From Vibrio cholerae (lineage in GTDB: Bacteria > Actinomycetota > Actinomycetes > Actinomycetales > Micrococcaceae): 64,000 nt of DNA. Shown here piece by piece: positions 52,899-61,579 of this stretch; position 1 is the stretch's first letter; each line of letters begins with the position of its first letter. Under the pieces are notes generated by a model. The model did not search any database and was not told where the DNA came from. It saw only the letters and a list, made by a program, of their open reading frames with translations. The position numbers and the translations under genes are program-made. The DNA is taken from positions 121,717 through 185,716 of the forward strand of contig WNZI01000003.1 in NCBI GenBank assembly GCA_009728235.1. Direction: 5' to 3'.

Positions 52899-54411
52899 TC
52901 TCGCGCTTCAGGATCTTGCCCGTAGGGCCCTTGGGCAGCGCCTCGACCAGCACCACGCGGCGCGGATACTTGTAGGCCGCGACGCGCTCCTTCGCGAAGC
53001 CGACGATCTCCGCGGCGAGGGCCTCGCGCGCGGCGTCGTCCTTCGGGGCGAACTCCGCCCTGACGCCGACCACCGCCACGATCTCCTCGCCGTGCAGGTC
53101 GTCCGGGACACCGATCACGGCGGCTTCCGCCACGGCGGGGTGCTCGTACAGCACTTCCTCCACCTCGCGCGGGTACACGTTGTACCCGCCGCGAAGGATC
53201 ACGTCCTTCTTGCGGTCCACGATGAACAGCAGGCCGTCCTCGTCCACCCGCGCGAGGTCACCGGTGCGGAACCAGCCGTCGGGGATGGCACTCGCGGTCG
53301 CTTCGGGGTTCTCCCAGTAGCCCTTCATGACGCAGTGGCCCCGGACGGCGAGCTCACCCACCTCGCCCTGGGGCACCTCGTTGCCCTCCGGGTCGAGCAT
53401 GCGCACCTCGACGCCCTCCACGGGGGTCCCGATGGAACCGGGCTTGCGCAGTTCGCCCACCCGGTTGAAGCTGACGATCGGCGAGGTCTCGGACAGGCCG
53501 TACCCCTCCAGGAGGTCAGCCGAGAAGACGCGTTCGAACTCGTGCAGCACCTCCACGGGCAGCGCCGATCCTCCGGACACGGCGACGCGGACGGAGGAGA
53601 GGTCGGTTCCCGCGACATCGGGGTGGCGGAGCATCGCCACGTACATGGTGGGGACGCCCTCGAAGATGGTGACGTGGTCGCGGGCGATGATCTCGAGGGC
53701 CTTGCCCGGTTCGAAGCGAGGCAGGAGGGTCACCGTGGCCCCGGTGAGGACGGCGGCGTTGAGGGCGCAGGTCTGTCCGAAGATGTGGAAGAACGGCAGT
53801 CCGCCGAAGAGTACGTCCCCCTCGCGCGTGCCCATCAGGTCCCGCGAGATCTCCGTGTTGCGGGACAGGTTGGTGTGGGAGAGCGTGGCTCCCTTGGGAC
53901 GGCCCGTCGTCCCCGACGTGTACAGCACGACGGCGGTGTCCTCCCCGTCGCGAGGCACCACGCCGGGCGTGGGGGCGGCGGACGAGACGCGCGTCATGAA
54001 GGCCGTGCTGTCCACGGTGAGGACGGGCACGTCCGTCCCCGTCTCGGTGGACGTCGCCTCCGCACCCGCTGCCGCCTCGGCGAGGATCCCTTCCCAGGCG
54101 AAGACGAGCCTCGCACCCGAGTTCGTCAGGTGGTAGGCGACCTCCCGCCCCTTGAGCAGCGGATTGAGGGGAACGACGACGGCGCCGGCGCGCAGCACGC
54201 CGTAGTAGACGAATGCCATCTGTGGAATATTCGGCATGACGAGTGCCACCCGGTCGCCCCGGCCGATGCCGTACTCGGCGAGGAGCGTCGCGACCTTCTG
54301 GCTGAGCACCTCGAGCGCCCCGAAGGTGACCTCGACGTCGTCGAGCTTGATGGCGACGGCCGAGGGGCTCCTCGTGGCGGTGGCCACGAGGTTGTTGGCG
54401 AGGTTGGGCAC
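52888..54411 (-). CDS. Long-chain fatty-acid-CoA ligase (AMP-forming)
   Basis: 507-residue adenylate-forming enzyme. Core motif A3 VVLYTSGTTGRPKGATLSH, A5 LLEGYGLSETSPIVSFN, A7 DGWFRTGDLARVDEDGLLF, A8 DRKKDVILRGGYNVYPREVE and A10 PKGPTGKILKREI with the catalytic Lys. Chain-length preference cannot be read. GTG start at 54411 is chosen because AAAGGAG lies 7 nt upstream and the family N-terminus begins PNLANNL; longer frames to 54504 lack this. Confidence 0.94.
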   Translation of the reverse strand: MPNLANNLVATATRSPSAVAIKLDDVEVTFGALEVLSQKVATLLAEYGIGRGDRVALVMPNIPQMAFVYYGVLRAGAVVVPLNPLLKGREVAYHLTNSGARLVFAWEGILAEAAAGAEATSTETGTDVPVLTVDSTAFMTRVSSAAPTPGVVPRDGEDTAVVLYTSGTTGRPKGATLSHTNLSRNTEISRDLMGTREGDVLFGGLPFFHIFGQTCALNAAVLTGATVTLLPRFEPGKALEIIARDHVTIFEGVPTMYVAMLRHPDVAGTDLSSVRVAVSGGSALPVEVLHEFERVFSADLLEGYGLSETSPIVSFNRVGELRKPGSIGTPVEGVEVRMLDPEGNEVPQGEVGELAVRGHCVMKGYWENPEATASAIPDGWFRTGDLARVDEDGLLFIVDRKKDVILRGGYNVYPREVEEVLYEHPAVAEAAVIGVPDDLHGEEIVAVVGVRAEFAPKDDAAREALAAEIVGFAKERVAAYKYPRRVVLVEALPKGPTGKILKREITV

Positions 54412-54534
54412 GCGATCTCCTTTGATCCTCCGCATCCTGCAGCATCGTCCTGCGCAGAAGTTACCGGTGGGTAGAAGTCTGGAACATCGGAGGCGCACAC
54501 GCAACAGGACTGCTTCCGCGGTCCCGGCCGGAAC

Positions 54535-55998
54535 TCAGCGGACGCCGCTCATGCCCTTCCGGATGGCGGGAGCAGCGGCGAGGAGGGCGGCTCCGAGGAC
54601 GATCGCGGTGATGCCACTGAACGCGAAGTACGGCACCTCGGTCTCCTCGGAGTAGAACCCGGCGAGCAGGCCCGAGACCGTGGTACCCAGGGAGATGGAC
54701 AGGAAGAACAGGGCGAGCATCTGCGTTCGGAATGCCTCGGGCGCCAGCTTCGTGGTCACGGACAGCCCGATCGGCGAGATGAACAGCTCGGCCCAGGTGA
54801 ACAGCAGCAGGATCGCCGCGAGGCCGATCAGGGGTGTGCTGTTGGGTCCTCCGCCCGCGAAGGGGATGAACGCCAGGAACGCGAGGCCCATCACCATCAG
54901 CCCGAACGCGAATTTCACGGGCGACGACGGCTGGCGGCTGCCGAGCCGGGTCCAGAGCGCCGCGAAGACACCCGCGAAGACGATGATGAAGACGGGATTG
55001 ATGGACTGCACCATGCCCGGTGGCATCTCCCACCCGAGGATGTTCCGGTCCAGCCGGCTCTCGGAGTACAGGGCCACCACGGTGAACTGCTGCTGGAACA
55101 GGGACCAGAAAGCGGCGCTGGCGATGAAGAGCGGCATGAAGGAGTACACGCGACGGCGTTCCTCGCGCGTCACCCTGCTGCTCGAGAGGATGACCACGAA
55201 ATAGGCGATCGTCGCGGCGATCGCGGTGTACGCCATCGCGCTGGCCAGGTTGCCGGCATTGAGGAGACCCGTGGCCAGGACCGCTCCGACGAGCACGACG
55301 ACGACGGCGGCGATCCCGATCCAGCGCGGGTAGGCGGCACGGGGCAGCGGGTTCTCGACGGAGTGTGCCGCGTCGGGCAGGTTCCTGCGGGAGACCGCGT
55401 ACTGGACGAGTCCGGCGGCCATGCCGACGGCGGCCAGCCCGAAGCCCACGTGGAAGCCGTAGGCGTCCCAGGCGAGGTTCGTCAGGAGCGGACCGACGAG
55501 GGCGCCGATGTTGATGCCCATGTAGAACAGGGAGAAACCGGCGTCGCGGCGGTCGTCGCCGGGGGCGTAGAGCGTCCCCACGAGCGACGATGCGTTGGCC
55601 TTCAGTCCTCCGGAGCCGACGCCGACGAGGACGAGGCCGATGGCGAGGCCCACGACACCGGGCAGCAGGGCGAGGGCGATGTGCCCGCACATGATCACGA
55701 TCGCGGAGTAGAACAGGACCCGCTCGGACCCCAGGACACGGTCGGCGAGCCAGGCGCCGAGGATGGTCGAGAGGTAGACGCCGCCACCGTAGGCTCCCAC
55801 GAGACCTGCGGCGGTCCCGCTCTCGAAGGCGAGCCCGCCCTCGGCGAGGGAATAGGTCATGTAGTACAGCAGCAGTGCCTGCATGCCGTAGAAGGAGAAG
55901 CGCTCCCAGAGTTCGACGCTGAAGAGGTTCGCCAGCATGCGGGGGTGCCCGAGGAATGTCTTCCCGCTCGGGGCGGCGGCGCGTTGCGTTGTGCTCAT
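54535..55998 (-). CDS. POT/PTR-family proton-dependent oligopeptide transporter
   Basis: 487-residue MFS transporter for di- and tripeptides. The POT proton motif ELWERFSFYGMQALLLYYM (ExxERFxxYG) lies in helix 1; the family block GLKANASSLVGTLY and GFSLFYMGINIGALVGPLL follow. About 14 hydrophobic segments. Lies 21 nt downstream of the amidase gene, so peptide or amide uptake and hydrolysis are probably linked. Ends in a short basic tail. Confidence 0.93.
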   Translation of the reverse strand: MSTTQRAAAPSGKTFLGHPRMLANLFSVELWERFSFYGMQALLLYYMTYSLAEGGLAFESGTAAGLVGAYGGGVYLSTILGAWLADRVLGSERVLFYSAIVIMCGHIALALLPGVVGLAIGLVLVGVGSGGLKANASSLVGTLYAPGDDRRDAGFSLFYMGINIGALVGPLLTNLAWDAYGFHVGFGLAAVGMAAGLVQYAVSRRNLPDAAHSVENPLPRAAYPRWIGIAAVVVVLVGAVLATGLLNAGNLASAMAYTAIAATIAYFVVILSSSRVTREERRRVYSFMPLFIASAAFWSLFQQQFTVVALYSESRLDRNILGWEMPPGMVQSINPVFIIVFAGVFAALWTRLGSRQPSSPVKFAFGLMVMGLAFLAFIPFAGGGPNSTPLIGLAAILLLFTWAELFISPIGLSVTTKLAPEAFRTQMLALFFLSISLGTTVSGLLAGFYSEETEVPYFAFSGITAIVLGAALLAAAPAIRKGMSGVR

Positions 55999-56019
55999 TT
56001 ACTCCATGGTGCTCCTGGG

Positions 56020-57438
56020 TCAGGGCGAAGCAAAATCGGAACGCTCCTGCCGGAGGGCCTCGATCTGTGCAGTGACCGCGAGCAGCTGTGCTTCCTCACC
56101 GGGGCGACCGATGAGCTGAACGCTCATCGGGAGGCCGTCGGGCAACCGCAGGGTCGGTACCGTCACGGCGGGCAGGCCGCAGACGTTCACCATCGAGGTG
56201 TAGGGGGAGTACTGGCACTGCCGGACGTAGTCGGTGTCGCCGTCGGCGTCGGTGTACCAGCCGATGGGGCGCGGCGTCATGGCCACGGCCGGGGTCAGCA
56301 CCATGTCGTACCGGGAGTACTGCTCGATCGTCTCTCGTTCGAACTGCCGCAGCACGTCGGCGGCGCCGGCCAGCTGCGCCGCGGTGCGCCCCATGGCCCT
56401 GCGCCTCAGGACGCGCGTGATGTCCGTCAGGCGGCCCTCGCGGTCCTCGGGCAGTGCCATGGTGGCGAGGCCTGCGGTCCAGACGAGCTGGAAGGCGTCG
56501 TGGTAGCGACGGTCATAGGTCAGGTCGGCGTCGACGAGTCGTGGCCGGCGCGCTGCAGCACCTGGATCCCGGCGTGGAAGGCATCCACGGCTGCGCTGTC
56601 CAGGCTGATGTCGAGGGCGGTGGAGAAGGGCGACGCCGTGCTGACGCCGATGCGGAAGCGGCCCTCGGCGCGCAGTGCCGCGTCGGTGAACGTGCCGGGG
56701 TACCGCGAGGGCGGCGCTCGTGGGGCGGTAGCTGGGCTCGCGCACCAGGGCGTCGAGCAGCAGGCCGGCGTCCGCCGCCGAGTGGGCGAGCGGGCCCGCG
56801 ACCACGAACTGTCCGAGGTCCGCCTGGCCGGAGCCCGACGGCACGCGGCCGCGGTTGGGCTTCAGGCCGACGAGTCCGGTGGCCGCTGCCGGGATGCGGA
56901 CGGAACCGCCGCCGTCGGTCCCCGGCGCGAAGGGGAGCATCCGGGCAGCGACGGCAGCCGCACTGCCGCCCGATGACCCACCGGGGCTCAGGCGCCGGTC
57001 GAGCGGGTTCCGGGCCGGCGGCGCGACCCGGTTCTCGCTGTAGCAGCTCAGGCCGAACTCGGGTACCTGCGTCTTGCCCAGGCTGATGGCTCCGGCGCGC
57101 CGCAGGACGGCGGCCAGTGGCGCGTCCCTGTCCGGGATCGTGGCATCCAGCGCGGCGGTGCCGAGCGTCGTCCTCACACCGGCGACGTCGGTCAGGTCCT
57201 TGTGGGCGAGGGGCACACCGTGCAGCGGACCGAGGGTCGCGCCGGCGTGGCGGAGCCGGTCGGCGTGGTCGGCGGCGCGGAGCGCGTCGTCGTGCGTCAC
57301 GGTGACGAAGGCGTTCAGCTCGGGGTCGAGCTCGTCGATCCGCCGGAGGAAGTGCTCGGTGACCTCACGTGCGCTGACCACCCCACCCGCCAGGGCGTCG
57401 CGGAGGGTGAGTGCGGAGAGTTCGTGCAGTTCGCTCAT
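56020..57438 (-). CDS. Amidase-signature enzyme, about 56 codons out of frame internally
   Basis: 472-codon frame. The Ser-cisSer-Lys triad is present: LAHKDLTDVAGV (Lys), PGGSSGGSAAAVAARM (cis-Ser and Ser), TDGGGSVRIPAAATGLVGLKP. Between about 56706 and 56538 the frame gives nonsense (arginine/proline-rich), while the +1 frame reads RYPGTFTDAALRAEGRFRIG then AFHAGIQVLQRAGHD as in amidases. Two compensating lesions explain this: an extra base (or two missing) at about 56703-56708 and one missing near 56537-56539. So the reading frame survives but the protein as written is wrong in the middle. Co-transcribed with the peptide transporter. Confidence 0.85.
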   Translation of the reverse strand: MSELHELSALTLRDALAGGVVSAREVTEHFLRRIDELDPELNAFVTVTHDDALRAADHADRLRHAGATLGPLHGVPLAHKDLTDVAGVRTTLGTAALDATIPDRDAPLAAVLRRAGAISLGKTQVPEFGLSCYSENRVAPPARNPLDRRLSPGGSSGGSAAAVAARMLPFAPGTDGGGSVRIPAAATGLVGLKPNRGRVPSGSGQADLGQFVVAGPLAHSAADAGLLLDALVREPSYRPTSAALAVPRHVHRRGTARRGPLPHRRQHGVALLHRPRHQPGQRSRGCLPRRDPGAAARRPRLVDADLTYDRRYHDAFQLVWTAGLATMALPEDREGRLTDITRVLRRRAMGRTAAQLAGAADVLRQFERETIEQYSRYDMVLTPAVAMTPRPIGWYTDADGDTDYVRQCQYSPYTSMVNVCGLPAVTVPTLRLPDGLPMSVQLIGRPGEEAQLLAVTAQIEALRQERSDFASP

Positions 57439-57599
57439 GGGGCTCCCAGTCGAGGGCGGGCATCCAGGAGCCCGCCTCGCCCGGGGCCCTGCACAGACAA
57501 CAAGCACCACTATAGGATCCGGCCACGCCCCTGCTGCCACGGCCCGGGTCGTGCCCGTAGCAATGGCGTCCCCGCGCCGGACCGTGAAAAGGTAGGCGC

Positions 57600-57926
57600 A
57601 TGAGTGAACCCCAGAACGTACCGGTGACGGACGTGCCCAGCCAGGCGCGCATCCTCGATGTCCGCGAGGACCACGAGTGGGAGGCGGGCCACGTGGAGGG
57701 TGCCGTGCACATCCCCCTCGACCAGCTCCCCGCCCGCCTCGGAGAACTCGATCCTGATGAGGACCTGCACGTGGTCTGCCGCCTCGGCGGCAGGTCGCAG
57801 CGTGCGGCCGAGTGGCTCGAGGCCAACGGCTACACGGCGATCAACGTCAGCGGTGGCATGGAGGCGTGGCTGGAGGCAGGCCGGCCCATGGTGTCCGAGA
57901 CGGGCAGCGAGCCCACCGTCCTGTGA
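57600..57926 (+). CDS. Rhodanese-domain protein
   Basis: 108-residue single rhodanese domain. Characteristic LDVREDHEWEAGHVEGAVHI and the active-site loop VVCRLGGRSQRAAEWL, with the sulphur-carrying Cys in VCRLGGRS. Likely a sulphurtransferase or persulphide carrier in the cytoplasm. Its TGA overlaps the GTG of pheA (GTGA), so it is translated with it; a functional link to phenylalanine synthesis is not obvious. Confidence 0.92.
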   Translation: MSEPQNVPVTDVPSQARILDVREDHEWEAGHVEGAVHIPLDQLPARLGELDPDEDLHVVCRLGGRSQRAAEWLEANGYTAINVSGGMEAWLEAGRPMVSETGSEPTVL

Positions 57927-58858
57927 CGCGCCCGGCCGCAGCCTCGTACGCGTACCTCGGGCCGGAGGGGACCTTCACCGAGGCCGCCCTGCTCCAGGTG
58001 CCGGGTGCGGATGCCGCGCGCCGTGTTCCGGCGTCGACGGTTGGTGCCGCCCTGGAAGCCGTCCGGTCGGGTGGTGTCGACGCCGCGATGGTACCTATCG
58101 AGAACTCTGTGGAAGGTGGCGTCAGCGCCACGCTCGACGCGATCGCGGTGGGTGAGCCCCTGCGGATCCTGCGTGAGGAGCTCGTGCCGATCACCTTCGT
58201 GCTCGCCGCCCGGCAGGGGGTGGCGCTCGACGGCGTCCGCCGCATCGCCACCCACGGGCACGCCTGGGCGCAGTGCCGCAGCTGGGTCGACGCGCACGTC
58301 CGGGACGCCGAGTACGTCCCGGCGTCCTCGACCGCCGCCGCGGCCTACGGGATCGCGGAGGGTGACGAGAGCTACGACGCCGCGATCTGCTCGCCACTCG
58401 TGGCCACGCGTCTCGGACTCGCGGTCCTCGCGACCGACATCGGGGACGTCTCCGACGCCGTCACGCGCTTCGTCCTCGTGGGCCGCCCGGATGCCCTGCC
58501 GCCGCGGACGGGGGCGGACAAGACGACGCTCGTGATCCCGTTGCCCGAGGACCACCCGGGTGCGCTGATGCAGATCCTCGACCAGTTCGCCGCACGCGGC
58601 GTGAACCTCAGCCGCATCGAATCCAGGCCCACCGGCCAGTTCCTGGGAGACTACTTCTTCAGCGTCGACGCCGAGGGGCACGTGGAGGACGCCCGGATTG
58701 CGGATGCCCTCAAGGGCCTGCACCGGATCAGCCCGGGACTGCGGTTCCTCGGTTCCTACGCCCGTGCGGACCGCCGGGCGGCCGCCGTCGAACGGCACAC
58801 GTCCGACGACGCCTTCGGTGCGGCGGACGCCTGGCTCGGCGGGATCCTCGGCAGCTGA
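57923..58858 (+). CDS. pheA: Prephenate dehydratase
   Basis: 311-residue enzyme turning prephenate into phenylpyruvate for phenylalanine synthesis. Catalytic PDT domain (about 5-185): YAYLGPEGTFTEAALLQ, MVPIENSVEGGVSATLDAI and the Thr-Arg-Phe catalytic motif DAVTRFVLVGRP. ACT regulatory domain (about 200-280): LVIPLPEDHPGALMQILDQF, NLSRIESRPTGQFLGDYFF, which binds phenylalanine as feedback inhibitor. No chorismate mutase part. GTG start overlaps the rhodanese stop. Confidence 0.95.
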   Translation: MTRPAAASYAYLGPEGTFTEAALLQVPGADAARRVPASTVGAALEAVRSGGVDAAMVPIENSVEGGVSATLDAIAVGEPLRILREELVPITFVLAARQGVALDGVRRIATHGHAWAQCRSWVDAHVRDAEYVPASSTAAAAYGIAEGDESYDAAICSPLVATRLGLAVLATDIGDVSDAVTRFVLVGRPDALPPRTGADKTTLVIPLPEDHPGALMQILDQFAARGVNLSRIESRPTGQFLGDYFFSVDAEGHVEDARIADALKGLHRISPGLRFLGSYARADRRAAAVERHTSDDAFGAADAWLGGILGS

Positions 58859-58894
58859 CATCACACTCCGGGCGGGACGAAAGCGCAGTAGGCT

Positions 58895-58900
58895 TACTAT
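58895..58900 (+). promoter_or_regulatory. Candidate -10 element upstream of topoisomerase IB
   Basis: TACTAT, 37 nt before the ATG at 58938. No convincing -35. Confidence 0.35.
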
Positions 58901-58937
58901 TGCAGGTCCTCCTCCCACCCGAAGGCTGGTTCTCCCG

Positions 58938-59912
58938 ATGGCTCGATTGCGCCGCAGCAACACGCGCAGGCCCGGCATCACCCGCCGCCGCCACGGCAAA
59001 GGCTTCAGCTACCGCGCGCCCAACGGTGAGCTGCTGCAGGACAGGGAGGAGATCGAGCGCATCAAGGACCTCGTGATCCCGCCGGCCTGGAAGGACGTGT
59101 GGATCGCGCCCTACCCGAACGGCCACGTGCAGGCGATCGGCACGGACGACGCCGGCCGCCGCCAGTACATGTACCACCCCGCCTGGCGCGAGCAGAAGGA
59201 CCGCGAGAAGTTCGACCGCGCCCTCGACTTCGGCGCCAAACTCCCCAGCGCCCGACGCGTCATCACGCAGCACCTCCGGAGCGACGGTGTCGCTCGGGAA
59301 CGCGCGTTCGCGGCAGCACTCCGGATCGTCGACGCGGGTGCGCTCCGGATCGGGTCCACGCAGTACGCGGAGGCGAACGGGTCCTTCGGCGTGACCACGC
59401 TCCTCGTGGAGCACTGCACCGTCGAGGAGAACGTCGTGACCTTCGACTTCCCCGGGAAGAGCGGCCAGCACTGGGACACCCGGCTCGAGGACGCGGACCT
59501 CGCCGCCGCCCTGCGCCCGATGCTGGAGCGCGAGGACGCGGACACGGTGCTCGCCTACCGGACCGACGACGGCAAGTGGCACCACGTGGACGGCTCCCAG
59601 CTCAACGAGTTCCTCCGGCAGGTCACCGGCGGTCCCTTCACCGCCAAGGACTTCCGGACCTGGCAGGCCACCGTCGTCGCCGCGATGGCGCTCGCCAAGG
59701 AGGACCTCAAGGCGACGAGCCGCACCGCACGGCAGAAGGCCGTCAGCGCCACGATGAAGGCCGTCGCGGACCACCTCGGCAACACCCCCACCGTCGCCCG
59801 GAGTTCATACGTGGATCCGCGGCTCGTGGACCGCTTCATGAGCGGCGAGGTCATCCCCATCACCACCTACTCGGCCTCCGAGAAGGCCGTGCAGGAACTG
59901 CTGCGCGACTGA
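58938..59912 (+). CDS. DNA topoisomerase IB (eukaryote/poxvirus-like)
   Basis: 324-residue type IB enzyme that nicks and reseals one strand to relax supercoils. N-terminal domain GFSYRAPNGELLQDREEIER, ERIKDLVIPPAWKDVWIAPY, then the catalytic domain with ALRIGSTQYAEANGSFGVTT (Arg), YRTDDGKWHHVDGSQLNEFL and the catalytic Tyr in ARSSYVDPRLVDRF. Short poxvirus-sized form, as known for some bacteria. The N-terminus is arginine-rich (RLRRSNTRRPGITRRRHGK). Confidence 0.93.
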   Translation: MARLRRSNTRRPGITRRRHGKGFSYRAPNGELLQDREEIERIKDLVIPPAWKDVWIAPYPNGHVQAIGTDDAGRRQYMYHPAWREQKDREKFDRALDFGAKLPSARRVITQHLRSDGVARERAFAAALRIVDAGALRIGSTQYAEANGSFGVTTLLVEHCTVEENVVTFDFPGKSGQHWDTRLEDADLAAALRPMLEREDADTVLAYRTDDGKWHHVDGSQLNEFLRQVTGGPFTAKDFRTWQATVVAAMALAKEDLKATSRTARQKAVSATMKAVADHLGNTPTVARSSYVDPRLVDRFMSGEVIPITTYSASEKAVQELLRD

Positions 59913-59997
59913 CCCGCGCGTTTCCAAGCTTCCCGTTCGTCAGTACGCTGGCACCGGGCGCCCAACGAGGAGCGCATCCTTCGACGAAAGGCACATC

Positions 59998-60345
59998 ATG
60001 ACCGAGAACGCTCACGGAGGACACATCGTGAACCCCAACGAGGGTGACGGCTCGACGTCGGATCCGAACTGGCACGGCGACGCCGGGGACCAGGGCAACG
60101 ACCTCCGCTTCGCCGAGGAGCAGGCCCTCATCAACGAGCAGGCCGACCGCGCCGACCGCGACCCCGCCGAGGCCGTCGCAGCCGCCGCGCAGGAGGGCCA
60201 CTACACGAGCACCGAACCCTCGGATGCCTCCGGTGGCTACACGTCCTCGCAGGATTCCGTGGAGGAGGGCGAGTACACCGACAAGGACAAGCCGCTCGCC
60301 GACGCGCCCGAGGGCGAGGGCGGATACACCGACCGCGACCGCTAG
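59998..60345 (+). CDS. Hypothetical acidic protein with repeated YT motifs
   Basis: 115 residues, not recognised. The C-terminal half carries four copies of a short motif with Tyr-Thr at its centre: GHYTSTE, GGYTSSQ, GEYTDKD and GGYTDRD, at about 15-20 residue spacing. The N-terminus holds NPNEGDGSTSDPNWHGD and the middle is alanine/acid-rich. Probably disordered. Repeated YT could be phosphorylation sites or a repeat for binding. GAAAGG precedes the ATG. Stop codons of this gene and the converging kinase gene share CTAG. Confidence 0.75.
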   Translation: MTENAHGGHIVNPNEGDGSTSDPNWHGDAGDQGNDLRFAEEQALINEQADRADRDPAEAVAAAAQEGHYTSTEPSDASGGYTSSQDSVEEGEYTDKDKPLADAPEGEGGYTDRDR

Positions 60346-61511
60346 GGAGTGAGGCCCGGGCGCGTCGAACGACGACGGCCGGGCCGGTTCCGGCGCAGCC
60401 ACTCCCACCCGCCGCGGGGGAGTGGCGACCGGGAGGTGGACCCTGATGGTCCGGGAGCCGATGCCGGCACCCGGACCATCAGTGCGTCCGGATCAACGCG
60501 CGCGGTCAGGGAGGTGATGGCGCCCGAGGGATCGCCGTCGAGTTGTGTCGCGATGGGTTCGACCGACCGGACCGTCACTTCCCTGGCACGGTAGTAATTG
60601 AGCACCGGGATGCCGCCGCGATGCCGCAGCAGGATCTTCGCGGCCATCCAGGTCCAGCCGAGGAGGCTGCGCGGGCTGAGCACCACCACGTCGAGGTAGC
60701 CGTCGTCGATCATGGCGTCGGGAACGAAGTCGACGCCGGCAGGGAGCTTCCCGCAGTTCGCCACGAGCAGGCTGCGAACCTTGCGACTCTGCGGCGGTTG
60801 TCCGTCCAGGCTGATCGAGATCCGGCGACGACGCCCGGGCAGGTGCCGCACACCCGCCTCGCTGTAGGCGAGCCAGCCGAACCTCTCCTTGAGGTCCTGT
60901 TTCGCGTCGGCCACCACGCTGGCGTCGAACCCGACCCCGCCCATCACCAGGAACGGGTGTTCGGAGGTGACCTGTGTCCGGTCATTGCGCAGCGTGATCC
61001 GCGCCGCGTCGATCCGCCGTTCGTGGCCGTGCAGGGCGATGCGGAGGCAGCCGGCCACGTCGTGGTACGGCAGCCCGAGATTCCTGACCAGGAGGTTGCC
61101 CGTGCCCAGCGGCAGCAGGCCGAGGGCCGCAGACCGGTGGGCGAGGGCCGAGGCGACGGCCCGGACCGTTCCGTCACCTCCGGCCGCGATGACGACGTCG
61201 GCCCCGGCGTCGAGCGCCCGCTCGGCCTGCCCGGTGCCGGGGTCCTCCACCGTGGTCTCCAGGACGAGCGGAGGCTCCCAGCCCGCATCCGAGCAGGCCT
61301 GCTCGACGAGCGCACGGGCGGATGCGGCCTGCAGTTTCGTCGGGTTGAGCACGAGGGCCACGCGCTGCGGACCGGCGGCCACCGGCACGGGCTCGTGGAC
61401 CGAAGCGGTAGGGGTGCGGGTCTGGTGCAGCCGCCGGACCGACCAGTAGCTCTGGAGGGATGCGACGGCGGCGGACGCCGCGGCGGTACCGGCGAGCAGT
61501 TTGCGGCGCAT
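60342..61511 (-). CDS. Diacylglycerol-kinase-family lipid kinase
   Basis: 389 residues. N-terminal hydrophobic stretch ([17 protein letters not shown]) may anchor it. Catalytic domain: [23 protein letters not shown]-binding [18 protein letters not shown] and [20 protein letters not shown]-terminal beta domain with [24 protein letters not shown] and TQLDGDPSG. Fits the DgkB/YegS-like group phosphorylating diacylglycerol or a related lipid. The proline/arginine-rich C-terminus is an extension. ATG 61511 is the family-like start. Divergent from serS. Confidence 0.92.
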   Translation of the reverse strand: MRRKLLAGTAAASAAVASLQSYWSVRRLHQTRTPTASVHEPVPVAAGPQRVALVLNPTKLQAASARALVEQACSDAGWEPPLVLETTVEDPGTGQAERALDAGADVVIAAGGDGTVRAVASALAHRSAALGLLPLGTGNLLVRNLGLPYHDVAGCLRIALHGHERRIDAARITLRNDRTQVTSEHPFLVMGGVGFDASVVADAKQDLKERFGWLAYSEAGVRHLPGRRRRISISLDGQPPQSRKVRSLLVANCGKLPAGVDFVPDAMIDDGYLDVVVLSPRSLLGWTWMAAKILLRHRGGIPVLNYYRAREVTVRSVEPIATQLDGDPSGAITSLTARVDPDALMVRVPASAPGPSGSTSRSPLPRGGWEWLRRNRPGRRRSTRPGLTP

Positions 61512-61566
61512 GGTCACCCACAATAGCGGCAGGCCCCCGTCGCGCCGTCGCGTCCGCTGGTTTGGG

Positions 61567-61572
61567 TAGTCT
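61567..61572 (+). promoter_or_regulatory. -10 element, leaderless start of serS
   Basis: TAGTCT with 7 nt to GTG 61580, no ribosome site. Confidence 0.55.
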
Positions 61573-61579
61573 TGTCGAT

